A stretch of DNA of 64,000 nucleotides from Pseudomonas putida (GCA_041879295.1 CP047152.1:5461501-5525500); one strand, 5' to 3'; shown: positions 27,524 through 38,630, counted from the first letter of the stretch. Numbers and translations: made by a program. Notes: generated by a model not told the origin, from the sequence alone.

Positions 27524-28954
27524 ATGAACTCGCCCAGTGCCTTGCCCTCTGTGCAATTCGACCTCGACCTCGCGACGACGTTCGCGGCCCAGCGTTTGGC
27601 CTTTGCCGGTAACCCGCTGCCACCAGCGGCACAGCGGCGCCAGTGGTTGAAAAGCCTGCGTGAAGCCTTGCTGGGCAACCAGGCAGAACTGATCAATGCC
27701 ATCAGCCAGGATTTTGCCGGGCGCAGCGCCGACGAGACCTTGCTGGCCGAACTGCTACCGTCGGTGCAGGGCCTGCGCCACGCCGAAAAGCACTTGCAAC
27801 GCTGGATGCGCAGCAGCCGACGCCGCGTCGGCCTGGCGTTCCAGCCGGCAAGCGCACAGGTGCGCTATCAACCCCTGGGCGTGGTCGGCATCATCGTGCC
27901 GTGGAACTACCCGCTGTTCCTCGCCATCGGCCCGTTGACCTGCGCCCTGGCCGCCGGCAACCGGGTCATGCTCAAGCTTAGCGAGGCCACGCCCGCGACT
28001 GGCCTGGCCCTACAGCAACTGCTCGAGCGTGTGTTCCCCACAGACCTGGTCAGCGTTGTGCTCGGTGAAGTCGAGGTGGGCCAGGCCTTTGCCCGCCTGC
28101 CCTTCGACCACCTGCTGTTCACCGGTGCCACCAGCGTGGGCCGTCAGGTGATGCAGGCTGCCGCGCACAACCTGACCCCGGTCACCCTGGAGTTGGGTGG
28201 CAAGTCTCCCGCTATTGTTTCTGACGATGTGCCGCTGGACAGCGCTGCCGAGCGCATCGCCTTCGGCAAGACCCTCAACGCCGGCCAGACCTGCGTTGCC
28301 CCCGACTATGTACTGGTGCCGCGCGAACGGCTGCCCGCCTTCAGCGACGCCTACCAGCGCGCCGTGCACCGACTGTACCCGCGCATAGCCGACAACCCCG
28401 ACTACACCGCCATCATCAACCCGCGCCAGTTGCAGCGCTTGCAGCACCTGCTGGACGATGCCCGGGCCAAAGGCGCGCAAGTACTCGACTTGTACCCAGG
28501 CGAGGCTCCTCAAGGCCGGCGCCTGCCGCCACACTTGCTGCTGGATGTGAACGACAGCATGCAGGTGATGCAGGACGAAATCTTCGGCCCGCTATTGCCG
28601 CTAGTGCCTTATGACGGCATCGACCAGGCCTTGGCCTACATCAACCAGCGCCCACGCCCACTGGCGCTGTACTTCTTTGGCTATGACCGCCGCACCCAGG
28701 AGCATGTGCTGCGTCACACCCACTCCGGTGGTGTGTGCCTGAACGACACCTTGCTGCATGTTGCCCAGGACGATCTACCCTTCGGCGGCATCGGTCCTTC
28801 AGGCATGGGTCACTACCATGGTCATGACGGCTTCCTCACTTTCAGCAAGGCCAAGGCGGTACTTGCCAAGCAACGCTTCAACGCCGCACGGCTGATTTAC
28901 CCGCCTTATGGCAAAGCCTTGCAGCGCCTGGTCTACAAACTGTTCATCCGCTGA
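27524..28954 (+). CDS. calB: Coniferyl aldehyde dehydrogenase
   Basis: 476-aa NAD(P)-dependent aldehyde dehydrogenase. It has GIIVPWNYPLFLAIGPL, cofactor loop FTGATSVGRQVMQAA, catalytic Glu in TLELGGKSPAI and catalytic Cys in NAGQTCVAPDYVLVP. The short ~470-aa form with the hydrophobic C-terminal tail (QRLVYKLFIR) resembles the coniferyl-aldehyde dehydrogenase group, which oxidises phenylpropanoid and other aldehydes to acids. The family is broad, so the substrate is inferred. It heads an operon with a Tat-signal protein and a GMC oxidoreductase. Confidence 0.82.
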   Translation: MNSPSALPSVQFDLDLATTFAAQRLAFAGNPLPPAAQRRQWLKSLREALLGNQAELINAISQDFAGRSADETLLAELLPSVQGLRHAEKHLQRWMRSSRRRVGLAFQPASAQVRYQPLGVVGIIVPWNYPLFLAIGPLTCALAAGNRVMLKLSEATPATGLALQQLLERVFPTDLVSVVLGEVEVGQAFARLPFDHLLFTGATSVGRQVMQAAAHNLTPVTLELGGKSPAIVSDDVPLDSAAERIAFGKTLNAGQTCVAPDYVLVPRERLPAFSDAYQRAVHRLYPRIADNPDYTAIINPRQLQRLQHLLDDARAKGAQVLDLYPGEAPQGRRLPPHLLLDVNDSMQVMQDEIFGPLLPLVPYDGIDQALAYINQRPRPLALYFFGYDRRTQEHVLRHTHSGGVCLNDTLLHVAQDDLPFGGIGPSGMGHYHGHDGFLTFSKAKAVLAKQRFNAARLIYPPYGKALQRLVYKLFIR

Positions 28955-28964
28955 GGATCGCACC

Positions 28965-29450
28965 ATGCACCGCCGCGAACTGCTGCGTTTCAGCCTCGGC
29001 GCCAGTGCTTTTCTGGCGGGCGCCAGCCTGGTGGGGTGCAGCGCGCAAACAGCCGCGACCGGCTATCAGGTACTCCGCGACGACGACCTGCCACTGCTGC
29101 GAGCGCTGATCCCGGTGGTGCTGGCCGGCACGCAGGCCACCGAGACGCCGGTAATGCGCAGCCTCGACAACAAGCTGGCGGCGTTGTCGCCGGAAATGCT
29201 CAAGCTCACCCGGCAATTGTTCGACGTGCTCAGCCTGCCACTGACTCGCGGCCCGCTGACCGGCGTCTGGGTCAGCTGGGGCCAGGCTGGCGCCACGCAG
29301 GTCACGGCGTTCCTGCAGCGTTGGCAGGACAGCTCGCTGAACCTGCTACGCATGGGGCACGCCTCGTTGCTGCAACTACTGCAAATGGCCTGGTACGAAT
29401 GCCCCGAATCCTGGGCAGACTGCGGTTACCCGGGCCCACCGAAAATCTGA
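28965..29450 (+). CDS. Tat-signal lipoprotein, likely small subunit of the GMC dehydrogenase
   Basis: 161-aa protein whose N-terminus has a twin arginine (MHRRELLRFSLG), a hydrophobic stretch (ASAFLAGASL) and a lipobox-like LVGC, suggesting Tat export and lipid attachment. The remainder is helical with no recognised motif except weak likeness to the gluconate 2-dehydrogenase subunit 3 type found beside GMC oxidoreductases. It starts 11 bases after calB and is followed 21 bases later by the GMC gene. A role as exporting or electron-transfer partner is inferred from position. Confidence 0.7.
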   Translation: MHRRELLRFSLGASAFLAGASLVGCSAQTAATGYQVLRDDDLPLLRALIPVVLAGTQATETPVMRSLDNKLAALSPEMLKLTRQLFDVLSLPLTRGPLTGVWVSWGQAGATQVTAFLQRWQDSSLNLLRMGHASLLQLLQMAWYECPESWADCGYPGPPKI

Positions 29451-29470
29451 AAACAACAAGAGCATCGCCA

Positions 29471-31069
29471 ATGCCTGTCCCCGACCCGTTTCGCCAAGGC
29501 CTCGAACGCGGCTGGATCACCTACGACGCCTCGCGCCTGGAGCACGACCTGTCTCTGGAGGCCGACATTGCCGTGATCGGCAGTGGTGCCGGCGGCGCCA
29601 CCAGTGCCCAGATGCTCGGCGCTGCCGGTTTCAAGGTACTGCTGATTGAAGAAGGCCCACTGAAGACCAGCAGCGACTTTCACCTGCTGGAGAATGAAGC
29701 TTACGCCAGCCTTTACCAGGAAGGCCTGGGGCGCATGAGCAAGGATGGCGCCATTACCATCCTGCAGGGCCGTGCCGTGGGTGGCACCACGCTGGTGAAC
29801 TGGACCTCGAGCTTTCGTACCCCGCCGCAAACCCTGGCGCACTGGGCCTCGGTCCACGACGTGAACGGTTTGAGCGAGGATGAACTGCGCCCCTGGTTCG
29901 AACGCATGGAGCAGGAGCTGGGCATCAGCCCTTGGGCCTTGCCGCCGAATGCCAACAACGATGTGCTGCGCCGGGGCTGCGAACAGCTGGGCTACCGCTG
30001 GGGGGTGATCCCGCGCAACGTGCGCGGCTGCTGGAACCTGGGCTACTGCGGCATGGGTTGCCCGGTGAATGCCAAACAATCGATGCTGGTGACCCGTATA
30101 CCTGCCACCCTCGAGCAAGGCGGCGAGCTGCTGTACCTGGCGCGGGCCGAGCGCTTCACCCACAACGGCGAACGCATTCAGAGCCTGACATGCCGGGCCC
30201 TGGACGCCCGAGGCATACACCCAACCGGCAGGCAGATCAGCGTGCGGGCACGCCATTACCTCCTGGCCGGTGGCGGTATCAACAGCCCGGCCCTGCTGCT
30301 GCGCTCTGCCGCGCCCGACCCGCATGGCCGCCTCGGCAAGCGGACCTTCCTGCACCTGGTCAACTTCAGTGCGGCACGCTTCAGCGAGCGTATCGACCCT
30401 TACTATGGCGCCCCGCAGTCGATCTACAGCGACCACTTCCAGTGGCAAGGCGGCGCAGACGGTCCGGTTGGCTACAAGCTGGAAGTACCGCCGCTGCACC
30501 CGGCCCTGGCCAGCACCCTGCTGGGTGGGCACGGCCACGAGAATGCCCAGCGCATGGCCGAGCTGCCCCATACCCATGTGATGCTGGCGCTGCTACGCGA
30601 TGGTTTTCACCCCGAAAGCCAGGGTGGGACCGTGGAACTGCGCGGCGATGGTTCACCCGTGCTCGATTACCCGGTCACCGACTACCTGCGTGACGGCTTG
30701 CGACGAGCCTACCGCAGCATGGCGCAAGTACAGTTCGCCGCTGGCGCCACCCAGGTGACCCCAGTGCACAGCGACGCCAGCGCCGCATCAGGCCTGGAAC
30801 AGGCCCTGACCATGATCGACAAACTGCGCCTGGAGCCCTTCCGCACACGCTTGGGCAGCGCCCATGTCATGGGCGGCTGCGCACTCGGCGAAGACCCGCG
30901 CCAGGCGGTGTGCGACAGCCTGGGACGCCATCACCAGCTGGAAAACCTGTCGATTCACGACGGTTCGCTGTTCCCCACCAGCATCGGCGCCAACCCGCAA
31001 CTGTCGGTGTATGCCATCAGCGCCAGGCTCAGTGAAGCACTGGCCACCCGCCTGGCACACAGCGCATGA
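29471..31069 (+). CDS. GMC family FAD-dependent oxidoreductase
   Basis: 532-aa flavoprotein with the N-terminal Rossmann motif VIGSGAGGATSAQML and EEG (about residues 31-60), GRAVGGTTLVNWTSS (GMC signature 1 region), a double-Cys segment CWNLGYCGMGCPVNAKQS, and the C-terminal HVMGGCALGEDP and FPTSIGANPQLSV. Such enzymes oxidise alcohols. It has no signal of its own, and may be carried out with the Tat lipoprotein encoded just upstream. With calB it would give an alcohol-to-aldehyde-to-acid route. The frame is open far upstream, but MPVPDPFRQ at 29471 is the first start not overlapping the preceding gene. Confidence 0.85.
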   Translation: MPVPDPFRQGLERGWITYDASRLEHDLSLEADIAVIGSGAGGATSAQMLGAAGFKVLLIEEGPLKTSSDFHLLENEAYASLYQEGLGRMSKDGAITILQGRAVGGTTLVNWTSSFRTPPQTLAHWASVHDVNGLSEDELRPWFERMEQELGISPWALPPNANNDVLRRGCEQLGYRWGVIPRNVRGCWNLGYCGMGCPVNAKQSMLVTRIPATLEQGGELLYLARAERFTHNGERIQSLTCRALDARGIHPTGRQISVRARHYLLAGGGINSPALLLRSAAPDPHGRLGKRTFLHLVNFSAARFSERIDPYYGAPQSIYSDHFQWQGGADGPVGYKLEVPPLHPALASTLLGGHGHENAQRMAELPHTHVMLALLRDGFHPESQGGTVELRGDGSPVLDYPVTDYLRDGLRRAYRSMAQVQFAAGATQVTPVHSDASAASGLEQALTMIDKLRLEPFRTRLGSAHVMGGCALGEDPRQAVCDSLGRHHQLENLSIHDGSLFPTSIGANPQLSVYAISARLSEALATRLAHSA

Positions 31070-31115
31070 CAACGAATATGGCCCCTGTCTATAGTGCCAT
31101 CAGTCGGCCGCATGA

Positions 31116-31667
<552 letters not shown>

Positions 31668-31678
31668 CGCCTGATTGT

Positions 31679-31701
31679 CGCGCCCGCGTGCACTGCGGGC
31701 G
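31679..31701 (+). terminator. GC-rich hairpin downstream of coaD
   Basis: GCGCCCGCG/TGCGGGCGC stem with no T run. It may slow transcription between coaD and the ferredoxin gene, but is not a canonical terminator. Confidence 0.35.
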
Positions 31702-31750
31702 CGAATGCGGCACAATTGTGCCCATTGCGTTGAACATGCCCGGGCTATGA

Positions 31751-32020
<270 letters not shown>

Positions 32021-32039
32021 TCACTGCACTTCGCTGCAC

Positions 32040-32140
32040 GCTCCCTGTGGGCACGGGCATGCCCGCGAACACCGGCGCAGCCGGTGCCATTCATCGCGTC
32101 GCCTGCTTCGCGGGCTTGCCCGCTCCCACAGGGACCGCGC
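32040..32140. repeat. Pair of inverted REP elements
   Basis: REP at about 32042-32072 and inverted partner at about 32106-32140, with a short CACCGGCGCAGCCGGTG palindrome between them. Lies between the convergent ferredoxin and mutM genes. The 3' side, CGCTCCCACAGGGACCGCGC (32121-32140), is the uninterrupted match used to define the IS110 insertion site. Confidence 0.88.
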
Positions 32141-32181
32141 CAACGTTCAGGTTTTGCTTCAACAGGTTTGCAGCGAACGTT

Positions 32182-32994
32182 TCATCGCTGGCAGCGCGGG
32201 CAGTACACGCTCGCCCTCTGCCCCAGCTTCACTTCGCGCAACTCGGTGCCGCATACTTTGCACGGCTGCCCGCCACGCCCGTACACAAACAGTTCCTGCT
32301 GGAAGTACCCCGGCTGCCCGTCGCCACCGATGAAGTCACGCAGGGTGGTACCACCCTGCTCGATCGCCGCCGCCAGCACCCGCTTGATCTCGGTCGCCAG
32401 CTTCAGGTAGCGCGCCCGGGAAATCCCGCCCGCCTCCCGGCGTGGGTCGATACCGGCAGCAAACAGCGCCTCGGTGGCGTAAATGTTGCCCACTCCCACC
32501 ACCACCGCGTTGTCCATGATGAACGGCTTGACCGCCATCGACCGTCCGCGGGACAGCTGGAACAGCCGTTCACCATCGAACAGGTCCGTCAGCGGCTCAG
32601 GCCCCAGGCGCAGCAGTAGCTCATGGTTCAGAGGGTCCAGGCTCCACAGCATGGCACCAAAGCGGCGTGGGTCGGTGTAGCGCAGCATCAGCCCGGACTC
32701 CAGTTCGATGTCGACATGCTCATGCTTGGCCGCCGGCAAGCCCAGCTCGACCAGCCGCAGGTTGCCCGACATGCCCAAGTGGCTGATCAGCGTCCCCACT
32801 TCGGCATTGATCAACAGGTACTTGGCGCGTCGCTCCACGCTGACGATGCGCTGCCCTGACAGACGCACATCGAGGTCTTCCGGAATCGGCCAGCGCAGGC
32901 GCCGGTCGCGTACCACCACACGGCTGACGCGCTGGCCTTCCAGGTGTGGCGCAATACCGCGCCGGGTGGTTTCTACTTCTGGCAATTCCGGCAT
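32182..32994 (-). CDS. mutM: Formamidopyrimidine-DNA glycosylase (MutM/Fpg)
   Basis: Base-excision repair of 8-oxoguanine and formamidopyrimidines. It is 270 aa, starting with the invariant MPELPEVE (catalytic Pro and Glu), with catalytic Lys in RRAKYLLI, the helix-turn-helix region [14 protein letters not shown], and a C-terminal zinc finger with two CxxC pairs (CKVCG and CPRCQR). Three bases separate it from the HDOD gene upstream. Confidence 0.97.
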   Translation of the reverse strand: MPELPEVETTRRGIAPHLEGQRVSRVVVRDRRLRWPIPEDLDVRLSGQRIVSVERRAKYLLINAEVGTLISHLGMSGNLRLVELGLPAAKHEHVDIELESGLMLRYTDPRRFGAMLWSLDPLNHELLLRLGPEPLTDLFDGERLFQLSRGRSMAVKPFIMDNAVVVGVGNIYATEALFAAGIDPRREAGGISRARYLKLATEIKRVLAAAIEQGGTTLRDFIGGDGQPGYFQQELFVYGRGGQPCKVCGTELREVKLGQRASVYCPRCQR

Positions 32995-32997
32995 GTG

Positions 32998-33870
32998 TCA
33001 GTGTCCGCCCAACTCGCGAATGTTCTGCTTGAGGTTTTCGAAATCGTATTCCGACAAGCCAATGTAATCGAGCACCAAAGGGCCGACCGCATTCCATTCG
33101 TGGTCCACCGACTGGTTGCCCAGCACCCGGTAGGACGCGCAGATGTGCTCGGCCATCTTCAGCACCGCCAGCAGGTTTTTCAGCTGGCTCTGGGTATTGC
33201 GCGAAGTATCGTCGCGGAACACGCCCAAGGCATTGTGGTGGTTGGCGATGGCCGCACTGAGGTGCTCAGGCAAGCGCCAGGATTTGGCTGTGAAGTAGCC
33301 GACCACTGAATGGTTGGTGTTGAACGTGCGGTTTTCGGTATCGACCACGCGTGTTTCTTCGTCGGCCTTGGCGTATGCCTCTTCCAGCACTTCCATGTAA
33401 GTGGGGAAGCGCTTGAGCATCAACGGCACGCCGCAGTCATGGAAGAGGCCAAGGGTATAGGCCTCGTCCGCCGCCTGAATGCCGGTACGCTTGGCCAGCG
33501 TCAGGCAGGTCATCGCCACGTCCTGGGCGGTATCCCAGAAGCGGTTGAGGGTAACGATGGTCTCGTCGCTCATCTCACCCTTGATCGACTGGGCGTTGAT
33601 CAGGTTGATGATCGAACGGCTACCCAGCAGGTTCACCGCACGCTGGATCGAACCGATCTTGTTGGACAAGCCAAAGTGCGGAGAGTTGACCAGCTTGAGC
33701 AAGGCGCCAGAGAGGCCCGGGTCCTGGGAAATCAGCTTGGCGATGGTTTCCAGGTCCGGGTCAGGCATGTACTGCTCGAACTGCAGATCGACCATGATCT
33801 GCGGTTGAGGCGGGATGGTGATGCCTTGCAAGGCTTGCTGGATCTGTTCGGCGCTGAGTTCTTGGGACAT
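32998..33870 (-). CDS. HDOD domain signalling protein
   Basis: 290-aa cytoplasmic protein with an HDOD domain over about residues 20-220. It has PQIMVDLQFEQYMPDPDL, the SQDPGLSGALLKLVNSPHFG segment, GSRSIINLI and GLFHDCGVPLML. HDOD proteins are non-catalytic relatives of HD phosphohydrolases used in signalling and motility or biofilm control. Operon with mutM; divergent from rlmI. Confidence 0.87.
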   Translation of the reverse strand: MSQELSAEQIQQALQGITIPPQPQIMVDLQFEQYMPDPDLETIAKLISQDPGLSGALLKLVNSPHFGLSNKIGSIQRAVNLLGSRSIINLINAQSIKGEMSDETIVTLNRFWDTAQDVAMTCLTLAKRTGIQAADEAYTLGLFHDCGVPLMLKRFPTYMEVLEEAYAKADEETRVVDTENRTFNTNHSVVGYFTAKSWRLPEHLSAAIANHHNALGVFRDDTSRNTQSQLKNLLAVLKMAEHICASYRVLGNQSVDHEWNAVGPLVLDYIGLSEYDFENLKQNIRELGGH

Positions 33871-33959
33871 ACGTGCACACTCGTTTAGGACGCGGCATTT
33901 TAACCCTCTAAGCGCCCCCGGTTACCACTCCTCTAAAGGCGAAAGCACCGCAGACACGC

Positions 33960-33965
33960 TATAAT
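33960..33965 (+). promoter_or_regulatory. Likely -10 hexamer for rlmI
   Basis: A perfect TATAAT lies 26 bases upstream of the rlmI ATG; CGGAG follows as ribosome site. The -35 region is not clear. Confidence 0.45.
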
Positions 33966-33991
33966 CCCGCTCTTTTTCCCGGAGCGACGTC

Positions 33992-35188
33992 ATGTCCCTG
34001 CCCAGCCTTCGCCTCAAAGCCAATGCCGACCGCCGCCTGCGCGCCGGCCACCTGTGGGTCTACAGCAACGAAGTCGATGTCAGCGCGACCCCTTTGCAAG
34101 GCTTCCAGGCGGGTCAGCAGGCCATTCTCGAGGCAGCCAACGGCAAGCCGCTGGGCATCGTCGCACTGAGCCCGAACAACCTGATCTGCGCCCGCCTGCT
34201 GTCACGCGACATCAAGCTGCCGCTGGACAAGTCGCTGCTGGTACACCGCCTGAACGTCGCCCTGTCGCTGCGCGAGCGCCTGTTCGACCAGCCGTGCTAC
34301 CGCCTGGTCTACGGTGACTCCGACCTGCTCCCAGGCCTGGTGGTCGACCGCTTCTTCGATATCCTCGTGGTGCAGCTGGCCTCGGCCACCATGGAAGCGC
34401 ACAAGGATGACGTGATCGCCGCGCTGGTGCAGGTGCTCAAGCCCAGCGGCATCCTGTTCAAGAACGATTCCGCCGCGCGCGACGCCGAAGGCCTGCAGCG
34501 CTATGTCGAAACCGTCTACGGCGAAGTGCCGGACTGGGTGCCGCTGGAAGAGAACGGCGTCAAGTTCGAGGCCCCGGTGCGCGAAGGCCAGAAGACGGGC
34601 TGGTTCTACGACCACCGCATGAACCGCGCCCGCCTGGCGCCGTACGTGAAGGGCAAGCGTGTACTCGACCTGTTCAGCTACATCGGCGGCTGGGGCGTGC
34701 AGGCCGGTGCCTTTGGCGCCAGCGAAGTGTTCTGTGTCGATGCCTCGGGCTTTGCCCTGGACGGCGTGGAGCGTAACGCTGCACTGAACGGCATCAGCGA
34801 GAAGCTGACCTGCATCGAAGGCGACGTGTTCGAAGCCCTGCGCGAGCTCAAGGCAGCCGAAGAACGCTTCGACGTGATCATTGCCGACCCACCCGCCTTC
34901 ATCAAGCGCAAAAAAGACCTGAAAAACGGCGAAGCGGCCTACCGCCGCCTGAACGAACAGGCCATGCGCATGTTGAACAAAGACGGCATCCTCGTCAGCG
35001 CCTCGTGCTCGATGCACCTGCCCGAGGACGACCTGAACAACATCCTGCTGACCAGCGCCCGTCACCTGGACCGCAACATGCAGTTGCTCGAGCGTGGCGG
35101 CCAGGGCCCGGATCACCCGGTACACCCGGCCATTGCCGAAACCCGCTACATCAAAAGCATCACCTGCCGGTTACTGCCGAACAGCTGA
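33992..35188 (+). CDS. rlmI: 23S rRNA (cytosine-C5)-methyltransferase, RlmI family
   Basis: 398-aa class I SAM-dependent RNA methyltransferase. It has an N-terminal PUA domain (about 1-75, RLKANADRRLRAGHLWVYSNEVD) and an EEHEE-type middle domain with YGDSDLLPGLVVDRF. The catalytic Rossmann domain follows, with VLDLFSYIGGWGVQA, DASGFALDGVERNAALN, IIADPPAF and SCSMHL (catalytic Cys region). Members make m5C1962 in 23S rRNA. Followed by an intrinsic terminator. Confidence 0.9.
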   Translation: MSLPSLRLKANADRRLRAGHLWVYSNEVDVSATPLQGFQAGQQAILEAANGKPLGIVALSPNNLICARLLSRDIKLPLDKSLLVHRLNVALSLRERLFDQPCYRLVYGDSDLLPGLVVDRFFDILVVQLASATMEAHKDDVIAALVQVLKPSGILFKNDSAARDAEGLQRYVETVYGEVPDWVPLEENGVKFEAPVREGQKTGWFYDHRMNRARLAPYVKGKRVLDLFSYIGGWGVQAGAFGASEVFCVDASGFALDGVERNAALNGISEKLTCIEGDVFEALRELKAAEERFDVIIADPPAFIKRKKDLKNGEAAYRRLNEQAMRMLNKDGILVSASCSMHLPEDDLNNILLTSARHLDRNMQLLERGGQGPDHPVHPAIAETRYIKSITCRLLPNS

Positions 35189-35198
35189 AATCTGCCAA

Positions 35199-35221
35199 AA
35201 AGGGCCGCCCAGCGGCCCTTT
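35199..35221 (+). terminator. Intrinsic terminator of rlmI
   Basis: AAAGGGCCG/CGGCCCTTT stem with a 5-base loop, 10 bases after the stop codon. Confidence 0.75.
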
Positions 35222-35458
35222 CCTGCCGCAATCCCCCCGCCAACCATCCACATCTGCATTCCCTCACCGCGTCAGCGGTGTAGAATCGGCCTATTCATCG
35301 CCAGTCATCCCCGGCGGGTTTATGAGCTCTGGTCAAGCACGCGGCGATCCCGCGCCGTCTTGGCCCCATCCGTGCCAGTGGCAACCGGCCTGCGGCGCAA
35401 AGGACAAGAGAAGCTCACTCCCCTATTTGTGACCTGATTAAGCCGCCAGGAGTGTTTC

Positions 35459-37300
35459 ATGCCTGATTATCGTTCCAAGACTTCCACCCAAGGCCGCAAC
35501 ATGGCCGGCGCCCGCGCCCTGTGGCGCGCCACCGGGATGAAGGACGAAGACTTCAAGAAACCGATCATTGCCATCGCCAACTCGTTCACCCAGTTCGTCC
35601 CGGGCCATGTGCACCTGAAGGACCTGGGCCAGCTGGTGGCCCGCGAAATCGAACGCGCCGGTGGCGTGGCCAAGGAATTCAACACCATCGCGGTCGATGA
35701 CGGCATCGCCATGGGCCACGACGGCATGCTGTACTCGCTGCCAAGCCGCGAAATCATTGCCGACGCCGTGGAATACATGGTCAATGCGCACTGCGCTGAC
35801 GCCATCGTCTGCATCTCCAACTGCGACAAGATCACCCCCGGCATGCTGATGGCCGCCCTGCGCCTGAACATCCCGGTGATCTTCGTTTCCGGCGGCCCGA
35901 TGGAAGCCGGCAAGACCAAGCTGGCCAGCCACGGCCTGGACCTGGTCGATGCCATGGTCATCGCGGCCGACTCCACGGCTTCCGACGAGAAAGTCGCCGA
36001 ATACGAGCGCAGCGCCTGCCCGACCTGCGGTTCGTGCTCCGGCATGTTCACCGCCAACTCGATGAACTGCCTGACCGAAGCCCTGGGCCTGGCCCTGCCG
36101 GGCAACGGTTCGACCCTGGCCACCCACTCCGACCGCGAGCAGCTGTTCCTCACGGCCGGCCGCACCATCGTCGAACTGTGCAAACGCTACTACGGCGAGA
36201 ATGACGAGTCGGTCCTGCCACGCAGCATCGCCAACTTCAAAGCGTTCGAAAACGCCATGATGCTGGACATCGCCATGGGCGGTTCGACCAACACCATCCT
36301 GCACCTGCTGGCAGCAGCACAGGAAGGCGAAGTGGCGTTCGACCTGCGCGACATCGACCGCCTGTCACGCAAAGTGCCGCAGCTGTGCAAAGTGGCGCCG
36401 AACATCCAGAAGTACCACATGGAAGACGTCCACCGCGCCGGCGGCATCTTCAGTATCCTCGGTTCGCTGGCCCGTGGCGGCCTGCTGCACACCGACCTGC
36501 CGACCGTGCACAGCCGCAGCATGGAAGAAGCCATCGCCAAATGGGACATCACCCAGACCGATGACGAAGCCGTGCACACCTTCTTCAAGGCCGGCCCTGC
36601 CGGTATCCCGACCCAGACCGCATTCAGTCAGTCGACCCGTTGGGAAACCCTCGACGACGACCGTGAAAACGGCTGTATCCGCAGCTTCGAACACGCCTAC
36701 TCGCAAGAGGGCGGCCTGGCCGTGCTGTACGGCAACATCGCGCTGGATGGCTGCGTGGTCAAAACCGCCGGTGTCGACGAATCGATCCACGTGTTCGAGG
36801 GCACCGCGAAGATCTTCGAAAGCCAGGACAGCGCCGTGCGCGGCATCCTCGCCGACGAGGTGAAAGCCGGCGACATCGTGATCATCCGCTACGAAGGCCC
36901 GAAAGGCGGCCCGGGCATGCAAGAGATGCTGTACCCGACCTCGTACCTCAAATCCAAAGGCCTGGGCAAGGCCTGCGCCCTGCTTACCGACGGCCGCTTC
37001 TCAGGCGGTACTTCGGGTCTGTCGATCGGCCACGCCTCGCCAGAGGCCGCGGCAGGTGGCGCCATCGGCCTGGTGCGCGACGGCGACAAGGTACTGATCG
37101 ACATCCCTAACCGTTCTATCAACCTGCTGGTCAGCGATGAAGAGCTGGCGGAACGCCGCGTCGAGCAGGACAAGAAGGGCTGGAAGCCAGCTGAGGTCCG
37201 TCCACGCAAGGTGACCACCGCACTCAAGGCCTATGCCCTGCTGGCCACCAGTGCCGACAAAGGCGCTGTGCGTAACAAGGCGATGCTGGAAGGGCTCTGA
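35459..37300 (+). CDS. ilvD: Dihydroxy-acid dehydratase
   Basis: Fe-S enzyme that dehydrates 2,3-dihydroxy acids in isoleucine and valine synthesis. It is 613 aa, with cluster cysteines in [10 protein letters not shown] (C122 region) and [18 protein letters not shown] (C195 region), the active-site [30 protein letters not shown] and the C-terminal [24 protein letters not shown] lies 6 bases before the ATG. The 270-bp gap before it holds the rlmI terminator and a TAGAAT (35281-35286) that may be its -10. Confidence 0.97.
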   Translation: MPDYRSKTSTQGRNMAGARALWRATGMKDEDFKKPIIAIANSFTQFVPGHVHLKDLGQLVAREIERAGGVAKEFNTIAVDDGIAMGHDGMLYSLPSREIIADAVEYMVNAHCADAIVCISNCDKITPGMLMAALRLNIPVIFVSGGPMEAGKTKLASHGLDLVDAMVIAADSTASDEKVAEYERSACPTCGSCSGMFTANSMNCLTEALGLALPGNGSTLATHSDREQLFLTAGRTIVELCKRYYGENDESVLPRSIANFKAFENAMMLDIAMGGSTNTILHLLAAAQEGEVAFDLRDIDRLSRKVPQLCKVAPNIQKYHMEDVHRAGGIFSILGSLARGGLLHTDLPTVHSRSMEEAIAKWDITQTDDEAVHTFFKAGPAGIPTQTAFSQSTRWETLDDDRENGCIRSFEHAYSQEGGLAVLYGNIALDGCVVKTAGVDESIHVFEGTAKIFESQDSAVRGILADEVKAGDIVIIRYEGPKGGPGMQEMLYPTSYLKSKGLGKACALLTDGRFSGGTSGLSIGHASPEAAAGGAIGLVRDGDKVLIDIPNRSINLLVSDEELAERRVEQDKKGWKPAEVRPRKVTTALKAYALLATSADKGAVRNKAMLEGL

Positions 37301-37322
37301 GGTGTTTTTAGCGTGAAATAAG

Positions 37323-37350
37323 AACCGGCGCCCTGGGCGCCGGTTTTTTT
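37323..37350 (+). terminator. Intrinsic terminator of ilvD
   Basis: AACCGGCGCCC/GGGCGCCGGTT hairpin followed by seven T residues, 22 bases after the ilvD stop. Confidence 0.9.
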
Positions 37351-37362
37351 ATGCCTGCACCG

Positions 37363-37395
37363 GCCCCTTCGCGGGCACGCCCGCTCCCACAAGGG
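37363..37395. repeat. REP element
   Basis: Single REP with core CGCGGGCACGCCCGCTCCCA between ilvD and the convergent phosphatase gene. Confidence 0.85.
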
Positions 37396-37415
37396 CCGCA
37401 CAGGTAGGGCAAGAT

Positions 37416-38471
37416 TTACTGGATCTGCTCCGGCGTGACGATCACCCAGTTCTTGTCCGCCGTCACCGGCAACCCTTCCTTGGCCTGCGCCGCCGCATTT
37501 TTGGCGATCATCCCGTTGAGCTGGTCCATGTACTTGGCCTTGCGGTTTATCCACAGGTGGATACCGCCTTTGCCCACATCCACACCGTGGAACTGCATGT
37601 AGCCATCGCTGGTCGGCGTGTCGCCGCCCACTAGCACCGGTTTCTTCCATTCATCGATGTAGGTAAGGATCGCCGCCTGCTTGCCCGCCATCCAGGTGGC
37701 TGGGGTCCACAGGTAGGGGGTCAGCTCCAGGCCCTCGTTAGCCTTGGCATCGTAGTGCCCGGCGCTGATCTGCTTGCGCGCAGTGGTCAGCTGGCCGCTG
37801 GCGCGGTCCTTGAGCAACAGGCTCACGCCAATCACGTTCTGGGGCTTCACGTTGTATCCATACTTGGGGTCCGAGGCGACCATGCGCACCAGCTCTTCGG
37901 AGGCCGCCGAAACCACATAGACCTCGATGCCATTCTCCATCAGCTTGTTGTACAGCTCGGCCTGGCCCTTGAAGACCTTGGGCGGCTGAACCTCGATGGC
38001 CTTGACCTGGTCGCCTTCGTAATAGGTGCTGGGGATCGGCTTGGTCGAAGCCATCAGCTCATCCACCTGCGCTTTCAGCTGCTTGAGGGTAAAGCCAGAG
38101 AACACCTGGGCTACCCACGGGTAGCAGACCATGTCATCAATTTCACACAGCCGGTAGTAGTAACTGAACAGGCTTTCCTTGTGCTCGGCAGTGTCCTTGA
38201 ACGGCATCAGCTTCAGCGATGGGTCGAGCTTGTCGCGGCTTAGCAGGCCCTTGTTTTCCATGAACGGAAGCAAGGCTTCTTCCAGGTCATGGCGGTAACT
38301 GGTGTTGTCCATGTCGAACACCGCGTAGTTACCCTTGTTGGCATTGGCGGCGATCATGCTGTCGAGCTGCTTGGCTGCGTCGGCAGGCCAGTGTTTGAGC
38401 TCGGTGGCGAAGGTTTCGATACTGAACAGCAGGGACAGGCCGATGGCGGCGGCTTTCACAGCGACTTTCAT
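37416..38471 (-). CDS. pchP: Phosphorylcholine phosphatase-type HAD hydrolase
   Basis: 351-aa exported HAD-family phosphatase. It has a signal peptide (about residues 1-22), nucleophile motif [11 protein letters not shown] (DxDNT, about 51-61), motif II Ser in [11 protein letters not shown] and motif [16 protein letters not shown]. Length and motifs match periplasmic PchP of P. aeruginosa, which releases choline from phosphorylcholine. It stands alone on the minus strand, divergent from the cystine transporter. Confidence 0.85.
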   Translation of the reverse strand: MKVAVKAAAIGLSLLFSIETFATELKHWPADAAKQLDSMIAANANKGNYAVFDMDNTSYRHDLEEALLPFMENKGLLSRDKLDPSLKLMPFKDTAEHKESLFSYYYRLCEIDDMVCYPWVAQVFSGFTLKQLKAQVDELMASTKPIPSTYYEGDQVKAIEVQPPKVFKGQAELYNKLMENGIEVYVVSAASEELVRMVASDPKYGYNVKPQNVIGVSLLLKDRASGQLTTARKQISAGHYDAKANEGLELTPYLWTPATWMAGKQAAILTYIDEWKKPVLVGGDTPTSDGYMQFHGVDVGKGGIHLWINRKAKYMDQLNGMIAKNAAAQAKEGLPVTADKNWVIVTPEQIQ

Positions 38472-38623
38472 GTACGAATCTCCTGAAATGACCCAGAAAC
38501 GCTAGTGCAACAATCCCCACTGCAAACCCTCGATAACGACCCCCAGGCAACTGTAAACGCCTTGTTCATTGCAATTTGCGACACTTCGTTATTCCATAAA
38601 CGACTATGCAAATTCCATTTGGG

Positions 38624-38630
38624 TATAAAT
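38624..38630 (+). promoter_or_regulatory. Likely -10 of the cystine transporter promoter
   Basis: TATAAAT inside an AT-rich 130-bp stretch (38560-38670) that stands out from the GC-rich surroundings. No -35 consensus is visible 17 bases upstream, which would fit an activator-dependent promoter; CysB is a plausible activator for a cystine carrier, by inference only. Confidence 0.45.
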
